Positions 9,019-18,525 of a DNA stretch of 32,515 nt are shown one piece after another. A program made the translations under genes and the position numbers. The stretch comes from Sulfurimonas sp. SAG-AH-194-I05. GTDB taxonomy: Bacteria; Campylobacterota; Campylobacteria; Campylobacterales; Sulfurimonadaceae. The stretch spans positions 1-32,515 of the forward strand of contig NZ_JAEMVA010000021.1 of the NCBI RefSeq assembly GCF_029215955.1. The letters are read 5' to 3'. Numbering within the stretch: position 1 is the stretch's first letter; every line of letters begins with the position of its first letter. The notes under the pieces are model-generated. The model did no database searches. It was not told where the DNA came from and was given only the letters and a program-made list of their open reading frames with translations.

Positions 9019-11151
9019 ATGCTAGAAACTTCTCATTGCTTACGAACACGTTCAGACATCTTCGAAATTAAAAAACTAGATAACAATCTTATAGCTGTAG
9101 CTACGCAACTTCACGGTGTAAAATTATTTTCACCCGCTACATGTGAAACAAAAGTTGCATTGTCCCATGAAAATATAAACCATGAAGTTACAGCCTACTC
9201 ATGTAGTCTCAACTCTGAGTTAATGGTATTTTCAAAAGCATCTTTCATCTATATACTCCATATTTCAAGTAATACAATACTTAAAACTATAAAAGCAGAT
9301 GGAGAAATCATTGAAGAACTTGAATTCGATTTAGAATCAAAATACATTATTGCAGCAACACAAAGCGGAAGAGTTCTACAATACCGCTATGATGGCTCTT
9401 CTTTACTAGCTCGACTCTATTCATTTCAATATACCTCAAAAAAACTACAAAAAACTTCTACTGCAGTAAGTACTTTTAGTTTTTACAAAAACCTCATGGC
9501 ATGTGGAGGTCATAATGGAACGATATTTACTATCAATCTTCATTCAAGAACAAATAAAATAATCCTTCAAAATACAAAAGAAAGAATAACGTCACTATGT
9601 TTTTTAGATGCTACAGAATTAATAAGCGCAGATGTAAAAGGAAATCTATACTTTAATTCTCTCAAAAATGAAACACTCACAACAACAATAACAACCTCAT
9701 TTAGAAAAATAACAAAAATAGTACGAATGTTTAATCCTAACTATTTAATGGTACTTGGTGATGATAATTATGTTAGTGTTTATAATGTGTATACATATAA
9801 ACTCTTGCATCATAAATATATCGAATTTGAGGATACTATAACTGATATTATTGTAGTGGATGCAACCTCTATGATAGCTGTACTTAAAAATAATTCCATA
9901 GAAAAGATAAAACTCACGAATATTGAAAAACTAAGTTCTTTCATCATCCATAACAACCTTGACAAAGCATATAACTTAGTAAGAATAGACCCTCTTTTAC
10001 ATGATACAAAAGAATTTCTAAGTCTTGAAGCAGCGTACAAAAAAATCTATGAACAAGCACTTGATGCCTTAAAAAAACAAAATAAAGATATTGCTTTGCA
10101 AGTTCTTAGTATCTTTAAATATGTTGAGAGTAAACGTGAAGATATAGATATACTTTTTAAAGCATTTGAGAACTATGGAAGATTTAAAGCACTTTATATG
10201 GAAAAAAAGTATGCACTTGCTTATGCCATGGCAGCTAAATTTCCTCCTCTTATGACTACATTTCAGTATATAAAAATGGAAGAATACTGGAAGGACACCT
10301 TTAAAAATGCACAAAGACAAATTGCACATGGAAGAGAAGAGAATGCGCTCCTCCTGCTCAATGAATTTGCAGCAGTTGCACAAAAAAGACCTATTATTAA
10401 ACTCATACTCAATTTTAATGATGATTTTATCCGATTTTTGAAGGCATTAGAATCTCGGGACTTTCAAACGATTGAAAAAATTGTTATAAAAAATGAACTT
10501 TTTACGCTCATCCCAACCTATAAGAATGTTCCAAACGAAATGCAAAAGCAAATAGTAAAAATTGGGGAAAATATAACAAACTGTGAACTTGATGCTGCAC
10601 TCACAAAATTAACACGTCTCAAAAATATTGCATCGATTAAAGAGATTGTAGAGACACAGATACAAGAATGTAAGGCTGTAAAAAAACTACAAGATGCCTA
10701 CGAAGAAAATGATTTTATTCTTTGTTATGAAATAATTGATAAATATAATGTTTTACACGCTACAAAATTAGGTAATTTACTGCAAAATCATTGGGCAAAA
10801 CTTTCTTCTATTGCTGAGGGATATGCATTAAAAGGGAATATTAAAGAGATAAAAAATACCTTAGGCGAACTCATTCACCTCAAAACGCGTAGAGATAAAA
10901 TAGGTGATCTCTTTCGTCTCGCTTTTCACTCTCAAATAAAAGGTCAAATAGCGAAACAACTTTATAAAAAAGCAGAAGCACTTGTGTATTCCTACATAGA
11001 TATCTTTGGTCTTGATAGAGAAATTTTAAGTATTATGGGTATGTATGAGTTTAGGTCAAAAACAAAACTAGCAATTACAAATAACCAAAATATGAGGGTT
11101 GAGAGAAACAAGTGGATAGAGTCAGAAGTTATTCTAGGACCTACTCCATAA
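9019..11151 (+). CDS. Predicted beta-propeller plus alpha-solenoid protein, function unknown
   Basis: A 710-aa protein without signal peptide or membrane segments, so probably cytoplasmic. Residues about 1-310 are repeated beta-strand blades of WD40-like type (for example ELEFDLESKYIIAATQSGRVLQYR and TVSVYNVYTYKLL-like patterns). Residues about 320-690 change to repeated amphipathic helices (KNKDIALQVLSIFKYVESK, KKYALAYAMAAKFPPL, NFILCYEIIDKYN types) resembling TPR or solenoid repeats. Propeller followed by solenoid is the layout of membrane-coat and large scaffold proteins, but no function can be assigned from sequence alone. Its 3' end overlaps fliI on the other strand by 11 bp. The start has only a weak GGAT ribosome site; two TATAAT boxes lie at 8977-8982 and 8988-8993. 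Confidence 0.7.
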   Translation: MLETSHCLRTRSDIFEIKKLDNNLIAVATQLHGVKLFSPATCETKVALSHENINHEVTAYSCSLNSELMVFSKASFIYILHISSNTILKTIKADGEIIEELEFDLESKYIIAATQSGRVLQYRYDGSSLLARLYSFQYTSKKLQKTSTAVSTFSFYKNLMACGGHNGTIFTINLHSRTNKIILQNTKERITSLCFLDATELISADVKGNLYFNSLKNETLTTTITTSFRKITKIVRMFNPNYLMVLGDDNYVSVYNVYTYKLLHHKYIEFEDTITDIIVVDATSMIAVLKNNSIEKIKLTNIEKLSSFIIHNNLDKAYNLVRIDPLLHDTKEFLSLEAAYKKIYEQALDALKKQNKDIALQVLSIFKYVESKREDIDILFKAFENYGRFKALYMEKKYALAYAMAAKFPPLMTTFQYIKMEEYWKDTFKNAQRQIAHGREENALLLLNEFAAVAQKRPIIKLILNFNDDFIRFLKALESRDFQTIEKIVIKNELFTLIPTYKNVPNEMQKQIVKIGENITNCELDAALTKLTRLKNIASIKEIVETQIQECKAVKKLQDAYEENDFILCYEIIDKYNVLHATKLGNLLQNHWAKLSSIAEGYALKGNIKEIKNTLGELIHLKTRRDKIGDLFRLAFHSQIKGQIAKQLYKKAEALVYSYIDIFGLDREILSIMGMYEFRSKTKLAITNNQNMRVERNKWIESEVILGPTP

Positions 11152-12445
11152 GCGCAACTATTTTTTGTACCGTTTCATTATAATCAGTTTGTTCTTCTGA
11201 ATTTTGAGACATAAAAGCAAACAAAGCCTCTTTTTTATTAATAGCCTCATCAAGTTCAGGATCAGAACCTTTTGTATACGCTCCAATTCTAATTAAAACC
11301 TCATTTTCTTTTAAAAGTGTATAAAGTCTTCTAAACTTAATCACTGCTTTCATATGCGCAGGTGTAATAATATCACTAATAACCCTCGAAGCAGAGTTAA
11401 GCACATGAATAGGAGGATAGATACCAAAGTCAGTTAACTCCCGAGAAAGAACAATATGCCCATCCAAAATAGAACGCGACTGATCCGCTATAGGATCACT
11501 CATATCATCACCCTCGATAAGAACTGTAAAAAAGGCAGTAATAGAACCTTTGCCCTCTTCTTTTCCTGCTCGCTCCATCAACTGTGGCAAAAGTGTTAAA
11601 GAAGATGGTGGATACCCTTTTGAAGTAGGTGGTTCACCAAGAGCCAATCCAATTTCACGCTGTGCCATGGCAAAACGTGTAACAGAATCCATTATAAAAA
11701 GAACATCAAGCCCTTTTTCTTTAAAATGCTCCGCAACACTCATAGCAGCAAAGGCACCGTATTTTCTCATTAAAGGGGAATCATCCGAAGTTGCAACAAT
11801 AATAACAGTGTTTTCTAAGTTGCCACCAAGATTTTTTTCTATAAATTCAGGTACTTCCCTTCCACGCTCACCTATAAGGGCTACCACTTTTATAGGTGCA
11901 TTTGATCCACGAACAATCATACCCATAAGTGTCGATTTACCAACCCCTGAACCTGCAAAAATACCTAGTTTTTGACCTTTTCCACATGTTAGAAGGCCAT
12001 CTATACTTTTAACGCCTACACTAAAGACTTCATCTATCATACCACGCTTCATAGCTTCTATGGGTGCTTTAATTATTGGAGAGAGCATTGAATCACGTAT
12101 AATGCCTAGACCATCAATAGGTTTCATAAAAGGATTTACAACACGCCCTAGTAATCCCTCTCCTACTGGAATATTCATACCAGTTGAGTCTAAAAAAACT
12201 TTATCGCCAGAACAAAAACCCTCTACAAAACTAAAAGGAGTTATAAAAAAAGTTGGTCCATCTATTTCTGTAACCATACCCATACTTGTTTGATCCGTGT
12301 CATTAGAGACAATTTTTAACATATCTCCAATACTAACTTTGAGTCCACGAGCAGTAATAACAGTGGCATTAATTTTAATGATTTGACCAAAAGAGACAGA
12401 ATAACTTTGCCCAGCTAACTTCTCTTTAAGTGATTTAAAAGGCAT
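11141..12445 (-). CDS. fliI: Flagellum-specific ATPase FliI
   Basis: A 434-aa F1-beta-like ATPase of the type III export apparatus of the flagellum. Walker A is AGSGVGKST at 164-172, Walker B LFIMDS near residue 250, followed by TRFAMAQREIGLALGEPPTSKGYPPS, which is characteristic of FliI/SctN and separates it from ATP synthase subunits. It powers unfolding and export of flagellar substrates with FliH and FliJ, whose genes are not here. It is the last gene of the minus-strand run after folE (8-bp gap), a pairing I recall also in Campylobacter. Its end overlaps the convergent propeller/solenoid gene. Confidence 0.95.
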   Translation of the reverse strand: MPFKSLKEKLAGQSYSVSFGQIIKINATVITARGLKVSIGDMLKIVSNDTDQTSMGMVTEIDGPTFFITPFSFVEGFCSGDKVFLDSTGMNIPVGEGLLGRVVNPFMKPIDGLGIIRDSMLSPIIKAPIEAMKRGMIDEVFSVGVKSIDGLLTCGKGQKLGIFAGSGVGKSTLMGMIVRGSNAPIKVVALIGERGREVPEFIEKNLGGNLENTVIIVATSDDSPLMRKYGAFAAMSVAEHFKEKGLDVLFIMDSVTRFAMAQREIGLALGEPPTSKGYPPSSLTLLPQLMERAGKEEGKGSITAFFTVLIEGDDMSDPIADQSRSILDGHIVLSRELTDFGIYPPIHVLNSASRVISDIITPAHMKAVIKFRRLYTLLKENEVLIRIGAYTKGSDPELDEAINKKEALFAFMSQNSEEQTDYNETVQKIVALME

Positions 12446-12453
12446 AGAGAACT

Positions 12454-13053
12454 TTAGTAACGTGCAGTAGTTGGAGAGTTTATAAGTGAGAAAAATTCAC
12501 TTCTTGTTTTTTCGTCTTTTTTAAATAGTCCACGAAGAGCTGACGATGTAGTTGTTGAGTTTATTTTCTCAACACCTCGCATCTCCATACACATATGACG
12601 AGCAGCAATGACAACAGCTACCCCCTTAGGTTTAATAGTATCCATAATAGCATCTGCTATCTGCTCTGTAAGTTGCTCCTGAATCTGCATACGACGGGCA
12701 AATACATTTACAACACGAGGAATTTTTGAAAGTCCTACAACCTTACCATCTGGTATATACGCCACATGTACACGTCCAATTATAGGTAAAAGATGATGTT
12801 CACATGTGGAATAAAACTCGATATCCTTCACAAGAACCATTTCATCATTCGTAGTACTAAAGAGTGCTTTTTCAAGAATCTCTTTTGGATTTTCTTTATA
12901 TCCACCATAAATAAATTCATACGACTTTCGCACACGTGAGGGTGTGTCTTTTAGACCTTCTCTTTGTGGATCTTCTCCCACATGTAGCATCATACTTTTA
13001 ACAGCATTCTCAAATTCTATATTTTTTACATCTTCCACATGAGGCCTTTTCAT
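12454..13053 (-). CDS. folE: GTP cyclohydrolase I
   Basis: A 199-aa homodecameric-type GTP cyclohydrolase I, first step of folate (and queuosine) synthesis from GTP. Zinc ligands are C84 and H87 in CEHHLLP and C155 in [10 protein letters not shown]. Further family blocks are GLSKIPRVV and [12 protein letters not shown]. The start ATG overlaps the stop of the upstream HD-GYP gene by one base (TAATG), showing translational coupling. Confidence 0.96.
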   Translation of the reverse strand: MKRPHVEDVKNIEFENAVKSMMLHVGEDPQREGLKDTPSRVRKSYEFIYGGYKENPKEILEKALFSTTNDEMVLVKDIEFYSTCEHHLLPIIGRVHVAYIPDGKVVGLSKIPRVVNVFARRMQIQEQLTEQIADAIMDTIKPKGVAVVIAARHMCMEMRGVEKINSTTTSSALRGLFKKDEKTRSEFFSLINSPTTARY

Positions 13054-14144
13054 TAATCTTTATGTTGTGTATAAATTCTTTTCACATCATCACTATGCTT
13101 CATAAATATATCGATAAGTTCAGGGTCAAAATGACTTCCCTTTTGTTCTTGTAAAAAGTTCATTGAAGCATCAAATGTCCATGCTTTTTTATAGGGACGT
13201 ACTGAAGTTAACGCATCAAATACATCTGCAATAGCCGTTATTCGTGCAAAGATATTAATGTCTTTGCCTTTTAAACCTTCAGGATAGCCTGAGCCATCGT
13301 ATTTTTCATGGTGCTCTTTTGCTATGAGTCCTGCTGTTTTTAACATGGTATTTGAATCATCTAAAAGTTCATATCCTATAGTAGAATGCGTTTTCATCAC
13401 TACTATTTCATCTGCATCTAATCTTCCTGGTTTGAGTAAAATAGTATCAGGTATACCTATTTTTCCTGCATCATGCATCGGTGCTGTAATTAAAATAAGT
13501 TCAATATCTTCCTTACGCATACCATAATGCTTTGCAATGAGTTGCGCGTAAAGTCCTACGCGTTTTGTATGTTCAGATGTTTCATTATCTTTAAACTCAG
13601 CAGCAGTCGAAAGTTTTAAAATTAATTTTTCCTGACTCTCTTTTATACTTTGATAAAGATAAGTATTTTCAATCGCTGATGCAGCATAGTTTGAAACCAA
13701 CAAAAGTGTTTGCGCATCTGTTGTTGAGAAAAGCTCACCATTAACCTTGTTCAGTGCTTGAAAAACTCCTATAACTTCATCATCATGGTTAATCAAAGGC
13801 ACTGTAACTATTGTTGTAGTATGGTAGCCTGTTTCACTGTCTACTTCTTTATTAAAACGAAAATCATTATAAGCATCTACTACGATTTGAATCTCTTTTG
13901 AGAGGACGGTAAAGCCTGCAATTCCCTTAGACATAGGAAAACGAATCTCATCTGTTCCATGAGCCACTTTACTATAAAGCTCACCTGTTTCATTATCTGC
14001 TAAAAAAATACTGCAACGATCTGCTTCTAGCAGTAACTTAGCATAATCAGCCATTATAATTAGAATATTATCAAGATTTTTTTCTTTAGAAATAAGTGTT
14101 CCAAAGTCTAAAAGAACGTTAATTTGTTCATTAGCAGTTAACAT
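13053..14144 (-). CDS. GAF domain / HD-GYP cyclic-di-GMP phosphodiesterase-type protein
   Basis: A 363-aa soluble protein: a GAF sensor domain at about 10-160, then an HD-GYP domain at about 175-355. Catalytic signatures are complete: the H192-containing [11 protein letters not shown] helix, HDAGK (224-228), the H253 helix, [11 protein letters not shown] (278-288) and the downstream D307 region ADVFDALTS. Proteins of this type hydrolyse cyclic di-GMP, here under control of a small ligand or redox signal bound by GAF. It has no membrane segment or receiver domain. It is coupled to folE and lies near fliI, which could link it to motility, but that is inference. Confidence 0.9.
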   Translation of the reverse strand: MLTANEQINVLLDFGTLISKEKNLDNILIIMADYAKLLLEADRCSIFLADNETGELYSKVAHGTDEIRFPMSKGIAGFTVLSKEIQIVVDAYNDFRFNKEVDSETGYHTTTIVTVPLINHDDEVIGVFQALNKVNGELFSTTDAQTLLLVSNYAASAIENTYLYQSIKESQEKLILKLSTAAEFKDNETSEHTKRVGLYAQLIAKHYGMRKEDIELILITAPMHDAGKIGIPDTILLKPGRLDADEIVVMKTHSTIGYELLDDSNTMLKTAGLIAKEHHEKYDGSGYPEGLKGKDINIFARITAIADVFDALTSVRPYKKAWTFDASMNFLQEQKGSHFDPELIDIFMKHSDDVKRIYTQHKD

Positions 14145-14170
14145 TAAGGTACCTCTTTTATCAGTTAGTG

Positions 14171-14195
14171 TGAAGCTGTAAAAAATACAGCTTCA
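14171..14195 (-). terminator. Stem-loop between rnj and the HD-GYP gene
   Basis: A perfect 10-bp stem (14171-14180 with 14186-14195) with an A5/T5 loop, 8 nt past the rnj stop. No T run follows on the minus strand, so it could be a partial terminator or an RNA-processing hairpin between rnj and the downstream genes. Confidence 0.5.
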
Positions 14196-14203
14196 TGAAT
14201 TAC

Positions 14204-16225
14204 TTATGAAACAAGAACGTGAGGAACAATCAGAGGATATCTTTTCATTTTTCTATAAATGTGTTTTCGAACAATCTGACGTAAATCATTTTCTAACCCG
14301 CGTGTATTTTCTAGCATTCCATCTTTAATATGTAATAAGAAATGTTCAACTATATCTTCCATCTCTTTAGCAAATGCTTTATCTTGTTTGTCGGCTACAA
14401 TACCAAAAGTTGTAATTTTTGGTTTTGCAAGCATTTTAGTATGCTTACCATCAACTTGAACAACCATCATAACAATACCGTCTGTTGCAAGTTTTTGACG
14501 ATCAAGAACAATATCATCATCAATTTTATGATTATTTTGATTGTCAATATATGTTTTACCAGTTTTTACAGTTTTAACTTTTCTCATATACTTCGGTGCA
14601 ACTTCGATTTGTTCACCATCCGTCATAAGTAAAATATTTCTCTCTGGAACACCACACATAATACCTGTTTCACGATGCTTCATAACATGGTTATATTCAC
14701 CATGAATAGGTAAGAAAAACTTAGGATTAACAAGACGTAACATAAGTTTTTGCTCTTCCATTGAAGCATGTCCTGATACATGAAGTCCCTTATCATGTGA
14801 CACTTTTGCTCCAGCACGTTGTAAATGGTTTAACATTTGCGAAATAGAACCCTCATTACCTGGAATTGCACGAGAAGAAAGAACAATTAAATCTGTTGGT
14901 TTAATTTTAATATGTCTATGCTCACCAATACTCATTCTAAAAAGAGCTGAATTATTTTCACCTTGAGAACCAGTAGTAACTATAAGAACTTCTTTATCAC
15001 TTAAACGAGCAACTTCGTCTGCATCAATAAAAATATTTTTAGGGAAACGAACATAGTCATATTGCATTGCAATTTCTATATTTCGCTCCATTGAACGACC
15101 AATAACACAGATTTTACGACCATACTTAATACCATATTGAATTGCTTGTTGTACACGGTGAATATTTGAGCTAAATGTTGACATAATAACACGTCCCTCA
15201 GCCTTAGAAAATACACGATCAAGTGCTGGAGCAACACTAAGTTCAGAACCTGTAGCAACTGTATTATAAGAGTTTGTAGAGTCACTTAAAAGACAAAGAA
15301 CCCCTTTATCTCCATAGTACGCTAAACGATGTAAGTCTGCTGTATATCCATCTACTGGAGTGTAATCTATTTTAAAGTCACCTGTGTGAATTACAGTACC
15401 AGCTTCAGTTGTAATAGCTACAGAAGAAGAGTCAATAATAGAATGCGTCATATGCATCCACTCTACTTCAAAGTCATTTCCAATTTTAATAATCTTTCTT
15501 TTTTCAATTGGATTAAAATATTTTCTATGCTCTTTAATATGGTGCTCATCAAACTTCGTACCAATCATTGCTAATGGTAAAGAAGTTCCGTATATCGGAA
15601 ATTGCATCTCTTTATAAAGGTAAGGCATTGCACCAATGTGATCTTCATGTGCATGTGTAATAACAATACCTACAATTTTGTCTTTAATCTCACGAAGGTA
15701 AGCAAAATCTGGTACTAAGATATCAACACCATGCATATTTTCATCTGGGAAACTCATACCAACATCAACAAGAATTGCTTCTTTTTCTGTTTCAAAAACC
15801 ATGATATTACCACCGATTTCACCAAGTCCACCAAGAGGTGTAATACGAAGTTTACCAGTTGAGTTTAAGTCGAGTTTATAATGAGGGTTAAGTCTTTGCT
15901 TATGTGCTTCTTGGTTTTTTACTACAAAAGCTTTTAAATTTTCATCCACAGGGGTAGGTTGTCTACGGTGACGGTTTCTATTTTTATTTTTGTTGTTATT
16001 GTTTGGTTTATTTCCCTGAGGTTTATCGCCATTTTGTTTTGCGTGCTGTGGTTTGCGATTCGCATTATTATGTTGCGGTTTACGATTACCATTGACATTT
16101 TTTTGCTGTGGTTCACGGTTACCGTCTACATTTTTAATTTCTGGTTCACGATTACCATCTACTTCTTTTCTTTGATGTGTATTTTGAGGCTTGCTTTGTT
16201 CAGCTACCTGATTCTCTTCTGCCAT
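14204..16225 (-). CDS. rnj: Ribonuclease J with long basic N-terminal extension
   Basis: A 673-aa metallo-beta-lactamase/beta-CASP ribonuclease. The metal motif HAHEDH is at 191-196, preceded by LGGLGEIGGN (131-140); later blocks include the HTGDFK motif, the beta-CASP region with SGHAS, and HGEYNH. The first 115 residues are a low-complexity arm rich in Asn, Lys, Gln and Arg with an 11-residue repeat, then KPNNNNKNKNRNRHRR. Helicobacter pylori RNase J also has an N-terminal extension and is its main mRNA-degrading enzyme. The start overlaps the end of ksgA by 26 bp, so the two are co-transcribed, an order I recall from Campylobacter. Confidence 0.93.
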   Translation of the reverse strand: MAEENQVAEQSKPQNTHQRKEVDGNREPEIKNVDGNREPQQKNVNGNRKPQHNNANRKPQHAKQNGDKPQGNKPNNNNKNKNRNRHRRQPTPVDENLKAFVVKNQEAHKQRLNPHYKLDLNSTGKLRITPLGGLGEIGGNIMVFETEKEAILVDVGMSFPDENMHGVDILVPDFAYLREIKDKIVGIVITHAHEDHIGAMPYLYKEMQFPIYGTSLPLAMIGTKFDEHHIKEHRKYFNPIEKRKIIKIGNDFEVEWMHMTHSIIDSSSVAITTEAGTVIHTGDFKIDYTPVDGYTADLHRLAYYGDKGVLCLLSDSTNSYNTVATGSELSVAPALDRVFSKAEGRVIMSTFSSNIHRVQQAIQYGIKYGRKICVIGRSMERNIEIAMQYDYVRFPKNIFIDADEVARLSDKEVLIVTTGSQGENNSALFRMSIGEHRHIKIKPTDLIVLSSRAIPGNEGSISQMLNHLQRAGAKVSHDKGLHVSGHASMEEQKLMLRLVNPKFFLPIHGEYNHVMKHRETGIMCGVPERNILLMTDGEQIEVAPKYMRKVKTVKTGKTYIDNQNNHKIDDDIVLDRQKLATDGIVMMVVQVDGKHTKMLAKPKITTFGIVADKQDKAFAKEMEDIVEHFLLHIKDGMLENTRGLENDLRQIVRKHIYRKMKRYPLIVPHVLVS
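16064..16162 (-). repeat. Three tandem 33-bp units in the 5' part of rnj
   Basis: Residues 22-54 of RNase J are three consecutive 11-aa units (VDGNREPEIKN, VDGNREPQQKN, VNGNRKPQHNN) followed by a degenerate fourth (ANRKPQHAKQN). At DNA level the units differ by only a few bases. Such in-frame repeats are prone to change in copy number. Confidence 0.85.
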
Positions 16226-17018
16226 CCAAACTCCCTTTAATTTGTTTATAGAGTTGGTGATAGTTATTAGTGGAAACTTGATGAGGACGAATCGTTTGTA
16301 TAAGCTCTAGTGAGCTAAAAATTTCTAAAAGAATTGTTTTGTCATACTTCGAAGATAAATTTTTCATTAAAGTTTTTCGAGGTTGGCTAAAAGAAACTCT
16401 TAGCATATCTTCGAAATCTTTTTCTGGTCTATCTTTCTTCTTTTGCATTAAAAAAACAGCAGAATTAATTTTTGGAGGTGGTTCAAATGCAGTTGGAGGA
16501 ACTTTCACAACAATGTGAGCGTTTCCTACACTTTGAGTTATTATTCCCAAAGAGCCAAATACTTTTTCCCCAGCCTGTGCACAAAATTTTTCTGCAACTT
16601 CTAGCTGAACCATGACAAGTATGTTTTTACACATTGGATCTGCGAGTGCTTTTAGGATTATGTTTGTCGCGATATAGTAAGGCAAGTTAGCCACTAAATC
16701 ATACGGTTCATCCACTAAACTACTCTTCCAAACTTTAAGCACATCTCCACAATGAATGTGAAGTCGTTTGGTAGCAATCTCTTCTTTAAATTCGTTTTGT
16801 AACAGTTTACACAAATCGGTATCGACCTCAAAAGCTTCTACACTTTTAACATCTACTAAAAATTTAGTTAAATCACCTAAGCCAGGCCCAATTTCTACGA
16901 TTTTATTATCGTTTTTGGGCATCGCTTCGACGATCTTTTGTAAAACAGTCTGATCTTTTAGAAAGTTTTGTCCAAACTTCTTCTTTGCTACTACACTTTC
17001 TTTTCTCATAAAGTACAT
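16200..17018 (-). CDS. ksgA: 16S rRNA (adenine1518-N6/adenine1519-N6)-dimethyltransferase
   Basis: A 272-aa KsgA/Dim1 methyltransferase. FGQNFL (15-20) precedes the SAM-binding loop EIGPGLGDLT (42-51); the catalytic motif NLPYY is at 111-115. It dimethylates two adenines in the 3' hairpin of 16S rRNA. The ATG at 17018 has an AAGGA about 12 nt upstream; an ATG three codons later is possible. It heads the rnj, HD-GYP, folE, fliI run and is divergent from the cytochrome gene. Confidence 0.95.
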   Translation of the reverse strand: MYFMRKESVVAKKKFGQNFLKDQTVLQKIVEAMPKNDNKIVEIGPGLGDLTKFLVDVKSVEAFEVDTDLCKLLQNEFKEEIATKRLHIHCGDVLKVWKSSLVDEPYDLVANLPYYIATNIILKALADPMCKNILVMVQLEVAEKFCAQAGEKVFGSLGIITQSVGNAHIVVKVPPTAFEPPPKINSAVFLMQKKKDRPEKDFEDMLRVSFSQPRKTLMKNLSSKYDKTILLEIFSSLELIQTIRPHQVSTNNYHQLYKQIKGSLDGRRESGS

Positions 17019-17084
17019 TCTATACTAAAATTCCTTATAAAGGGGTAATAGAAACAAAGAAATTTTAAATTTAGCTATTAAGTG

Positions 17085-17090
17085 TATAAT
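17085..17090 (+). promoter_or_regulatory. Extended -10 for the octaheme cytochrome gene
   Basis: TGTATAAT with the hexamer at 17085-17090, 37 nt before the chosen ATG. It overlaps an in-frame GTG, which argues against that GTG being the start. Confidence 0.55.
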
Positions 17091-17126
17091 GCCGCCTATT
17101 TCAAATTACGGAAGAGGGCATTTATA

Positions 17127-18440
17127 ATGAAAAAATTATTATTTATTTTAACTATTGTAGTCTTATCTATTGTTGGGTATTTTGGCTATCAAGAAACATC
17201 GAAAATAATTCCATTTTATACACAACTTAAACAAGATAGAGTAGGGACTGAAGTTGATTTACAGCCAATAGAGCAAAAGGGTGCGCATTTTGTTGGTTCA
17301 TCTCAATGTATTGAATGTCATAAAGAAAAACATCAGACTTGGTCACATTCTCGTCATCCCAAGATGATTCAAAATCCTGTAAAGAATCCTGAAGTTGTAG
17401 TTGCAGACTTTTCACAACTCCCCGCAAATGCAAACTTTACACTTAAAGATGCAGTATATACGGTTGGTGGAAAATTTAAACAACGTTTTATGCTCCGCAA
17501 AGATAGTAACGGGACTGAAGATTACGTTTTAGGAAACTATCAGTGGAATGTTCAAACGCAAAAATGGCAAAGTTTTAAACCATGGAAATACTGGTATAAA
17601 GATGCCTATCCACATGCTAACGAAGAACTTCCAACTTCACGTGCCTGTGATGGTTGCCATTTTACAGGCTTTATGTCCAAAGAGAAGAGGGTTGAGAGTG
17701 GTATAGCATGTGAATCATGTCATGGTCCAGCATCAGAGCATGTGAAAAACCCTGATTCACCTGTGTATCTCGCCATAAACAGTGACCCAGTAAGACAAAA
17801 TGAAGTTTGCCTTCAATGCCACATGCGAAACCGTGACAAACGTTTAGAAGACCACAATATAAGCGCACTATTTGGTGATGCAAGAGATTATCCTTTTGGG
17901 TATGAACCTGGTAAACCACTCTCTCAGTATAAAATGGTTGCTCCTTTTGTTTTAGGTCAAGAAACGAAAGAATTCTATGCTAATGGTATGGGTAAAAAGA
18001 ATCGTACGCAAGGAAATGAATTTGTACATTCTATGAAGGGAAAACATGGGATTACATGTATTAACTGTCATTCTCCACATTCACTCCAGCCAACAGCAGA
18101 AAAAAATACTGGAAATAACCTCTGCATGAAATGCCATAGTTTTAACTCCCCTATTGGTCCGCATCAAAATTCCCTTGAAGAACATACAAGACACAAAGCT
18201 GATTCAAAAGGTTCTCTTTGTGTTGAATGTCACATGCCAAAAGTAGGAAAACATACTGGAAAATCTCCACTCACAGTACGAACCCACATGTTTGGTTTTG
18301 TAACACCCAAAGAAACACTTATGTATAAAATGCCAAAAGAAACAAATGCTTGTTTTGCTTGTCATAAACAAGATCGTACAATGAAAACATTACAAAATGA
18401 TTTAAAAGAGTGGGGTATGGTTGGCTGGAACAAACGATAG
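17127..18440 (+). CDS. Membrane-anchored octaheme c-type cytochrome
   Basis: A 437-aa protein with an uncleaved-looking N-terminal anchor (residues 3-22) and a periplasmic part. Eight CxxCH heme sites are visible: CIECH (61-65), CDGCH (174-178), CESCH (195-199), CLQCH (228-232), CINCH (311-315), CMKCH (333-337), CVECH (365-369) and CFACH (409-413). There is no CxxCK, so it is not a NrfA-type nitrite reductase, and I do not see a hydroxylamine-oxidoreductase tyrosine crosslink region. GIACESCHGPASEHV and the cytochrome c554-like start (GSSQCIECHKEKHQTWSHSRH) suggest an electron-transfer or reductase module. The start is the ATG with GAAGAGGG 8 nt upstream, not the GTG at 17082. The substrate is unknown. 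Confidence 0.85.
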   Translation: MKKLLFILTIVVLSIVGYFGYQETSKIIPFYTQLKQDRVGTEVDLQPIEQKGAHFVGSSQCIECHKEKHQTWSHSRHPKMIQNPVKNPEVVVADFSQLPANANFTLKDAVYTVGGKFKQRFMLRKDSNGTEDYVLGNYQWNVQTQKWQSFKPWKYWYKDAYPHANEELPTSRACDGCHFTGFMSKEKRVESGIACESCHGPASEHVKNPDSPVYLAINSDPVRQNEVCLQCHMRNRDKRLEDHNISALFGDARDYPFGYEPGKPLSQYKMVAPFVLGQETKEFYANGMGKKNRTQGNEFVHSMKGKHGITCINCHSPHSLQPTAEKNTGNNLCMKCHSFNSPIGPHQNSLEEHTRHKADSKGSLCVECHMPKVGKHTGKSPLTVRTHMFGFVTPKETLMYKMPKETNACFACHKQDRTMKTLQNDLKEWGMVGWNKR

Positions 18441-18465
18441 AAGGAATATGGAAGGTGTATAAAAA

Positions 18466-18492
18466 GTTCTAAGAATAGAACAATCTTAGAAC
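18466..18492. terminator. Bidirectional hairpin between cytochrome and HDOD genes
   Basis: A perfect 9-bp stem (18466-18474 with 18484-18492) with a 9-nt loop lies between two convergent stops. T-rich sequence follows on the plus strand (CCTTTACCTTT) and on the minus strand (TTTTT), so it can end both transcripts. Confidence 0.65.
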
Positions 18493-18525
18493 CTTTACCT
18501 TTACGTATCTTTTCTTACTTCAATA

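Noticed and set aside
10069..10383. 104-codon antisense frame in the propeller/solenoid gene
   Set aside because: Composition is Phe/Cys/Lys-rich low-quality translation typical of the reverse of a Lys/Glu-rich helical protein; no start signal.
14669..14684. parS-like half-site TGTTTCACG in rnj
   Set aside because: Only the first nine positions match; the second half of the palindrome is absent. A similar half-site at about 20962-20975 in rlmN is also incomplete.
17082..17126. GTG start giving 15 more residues on the octaheme cytochrome
   Set aside because: The GTG overlaps a TGTATAAT promoter element and has no ribosome site; the ATG at 17127 has GAAGAGGG and begins a proper membrane anchor.
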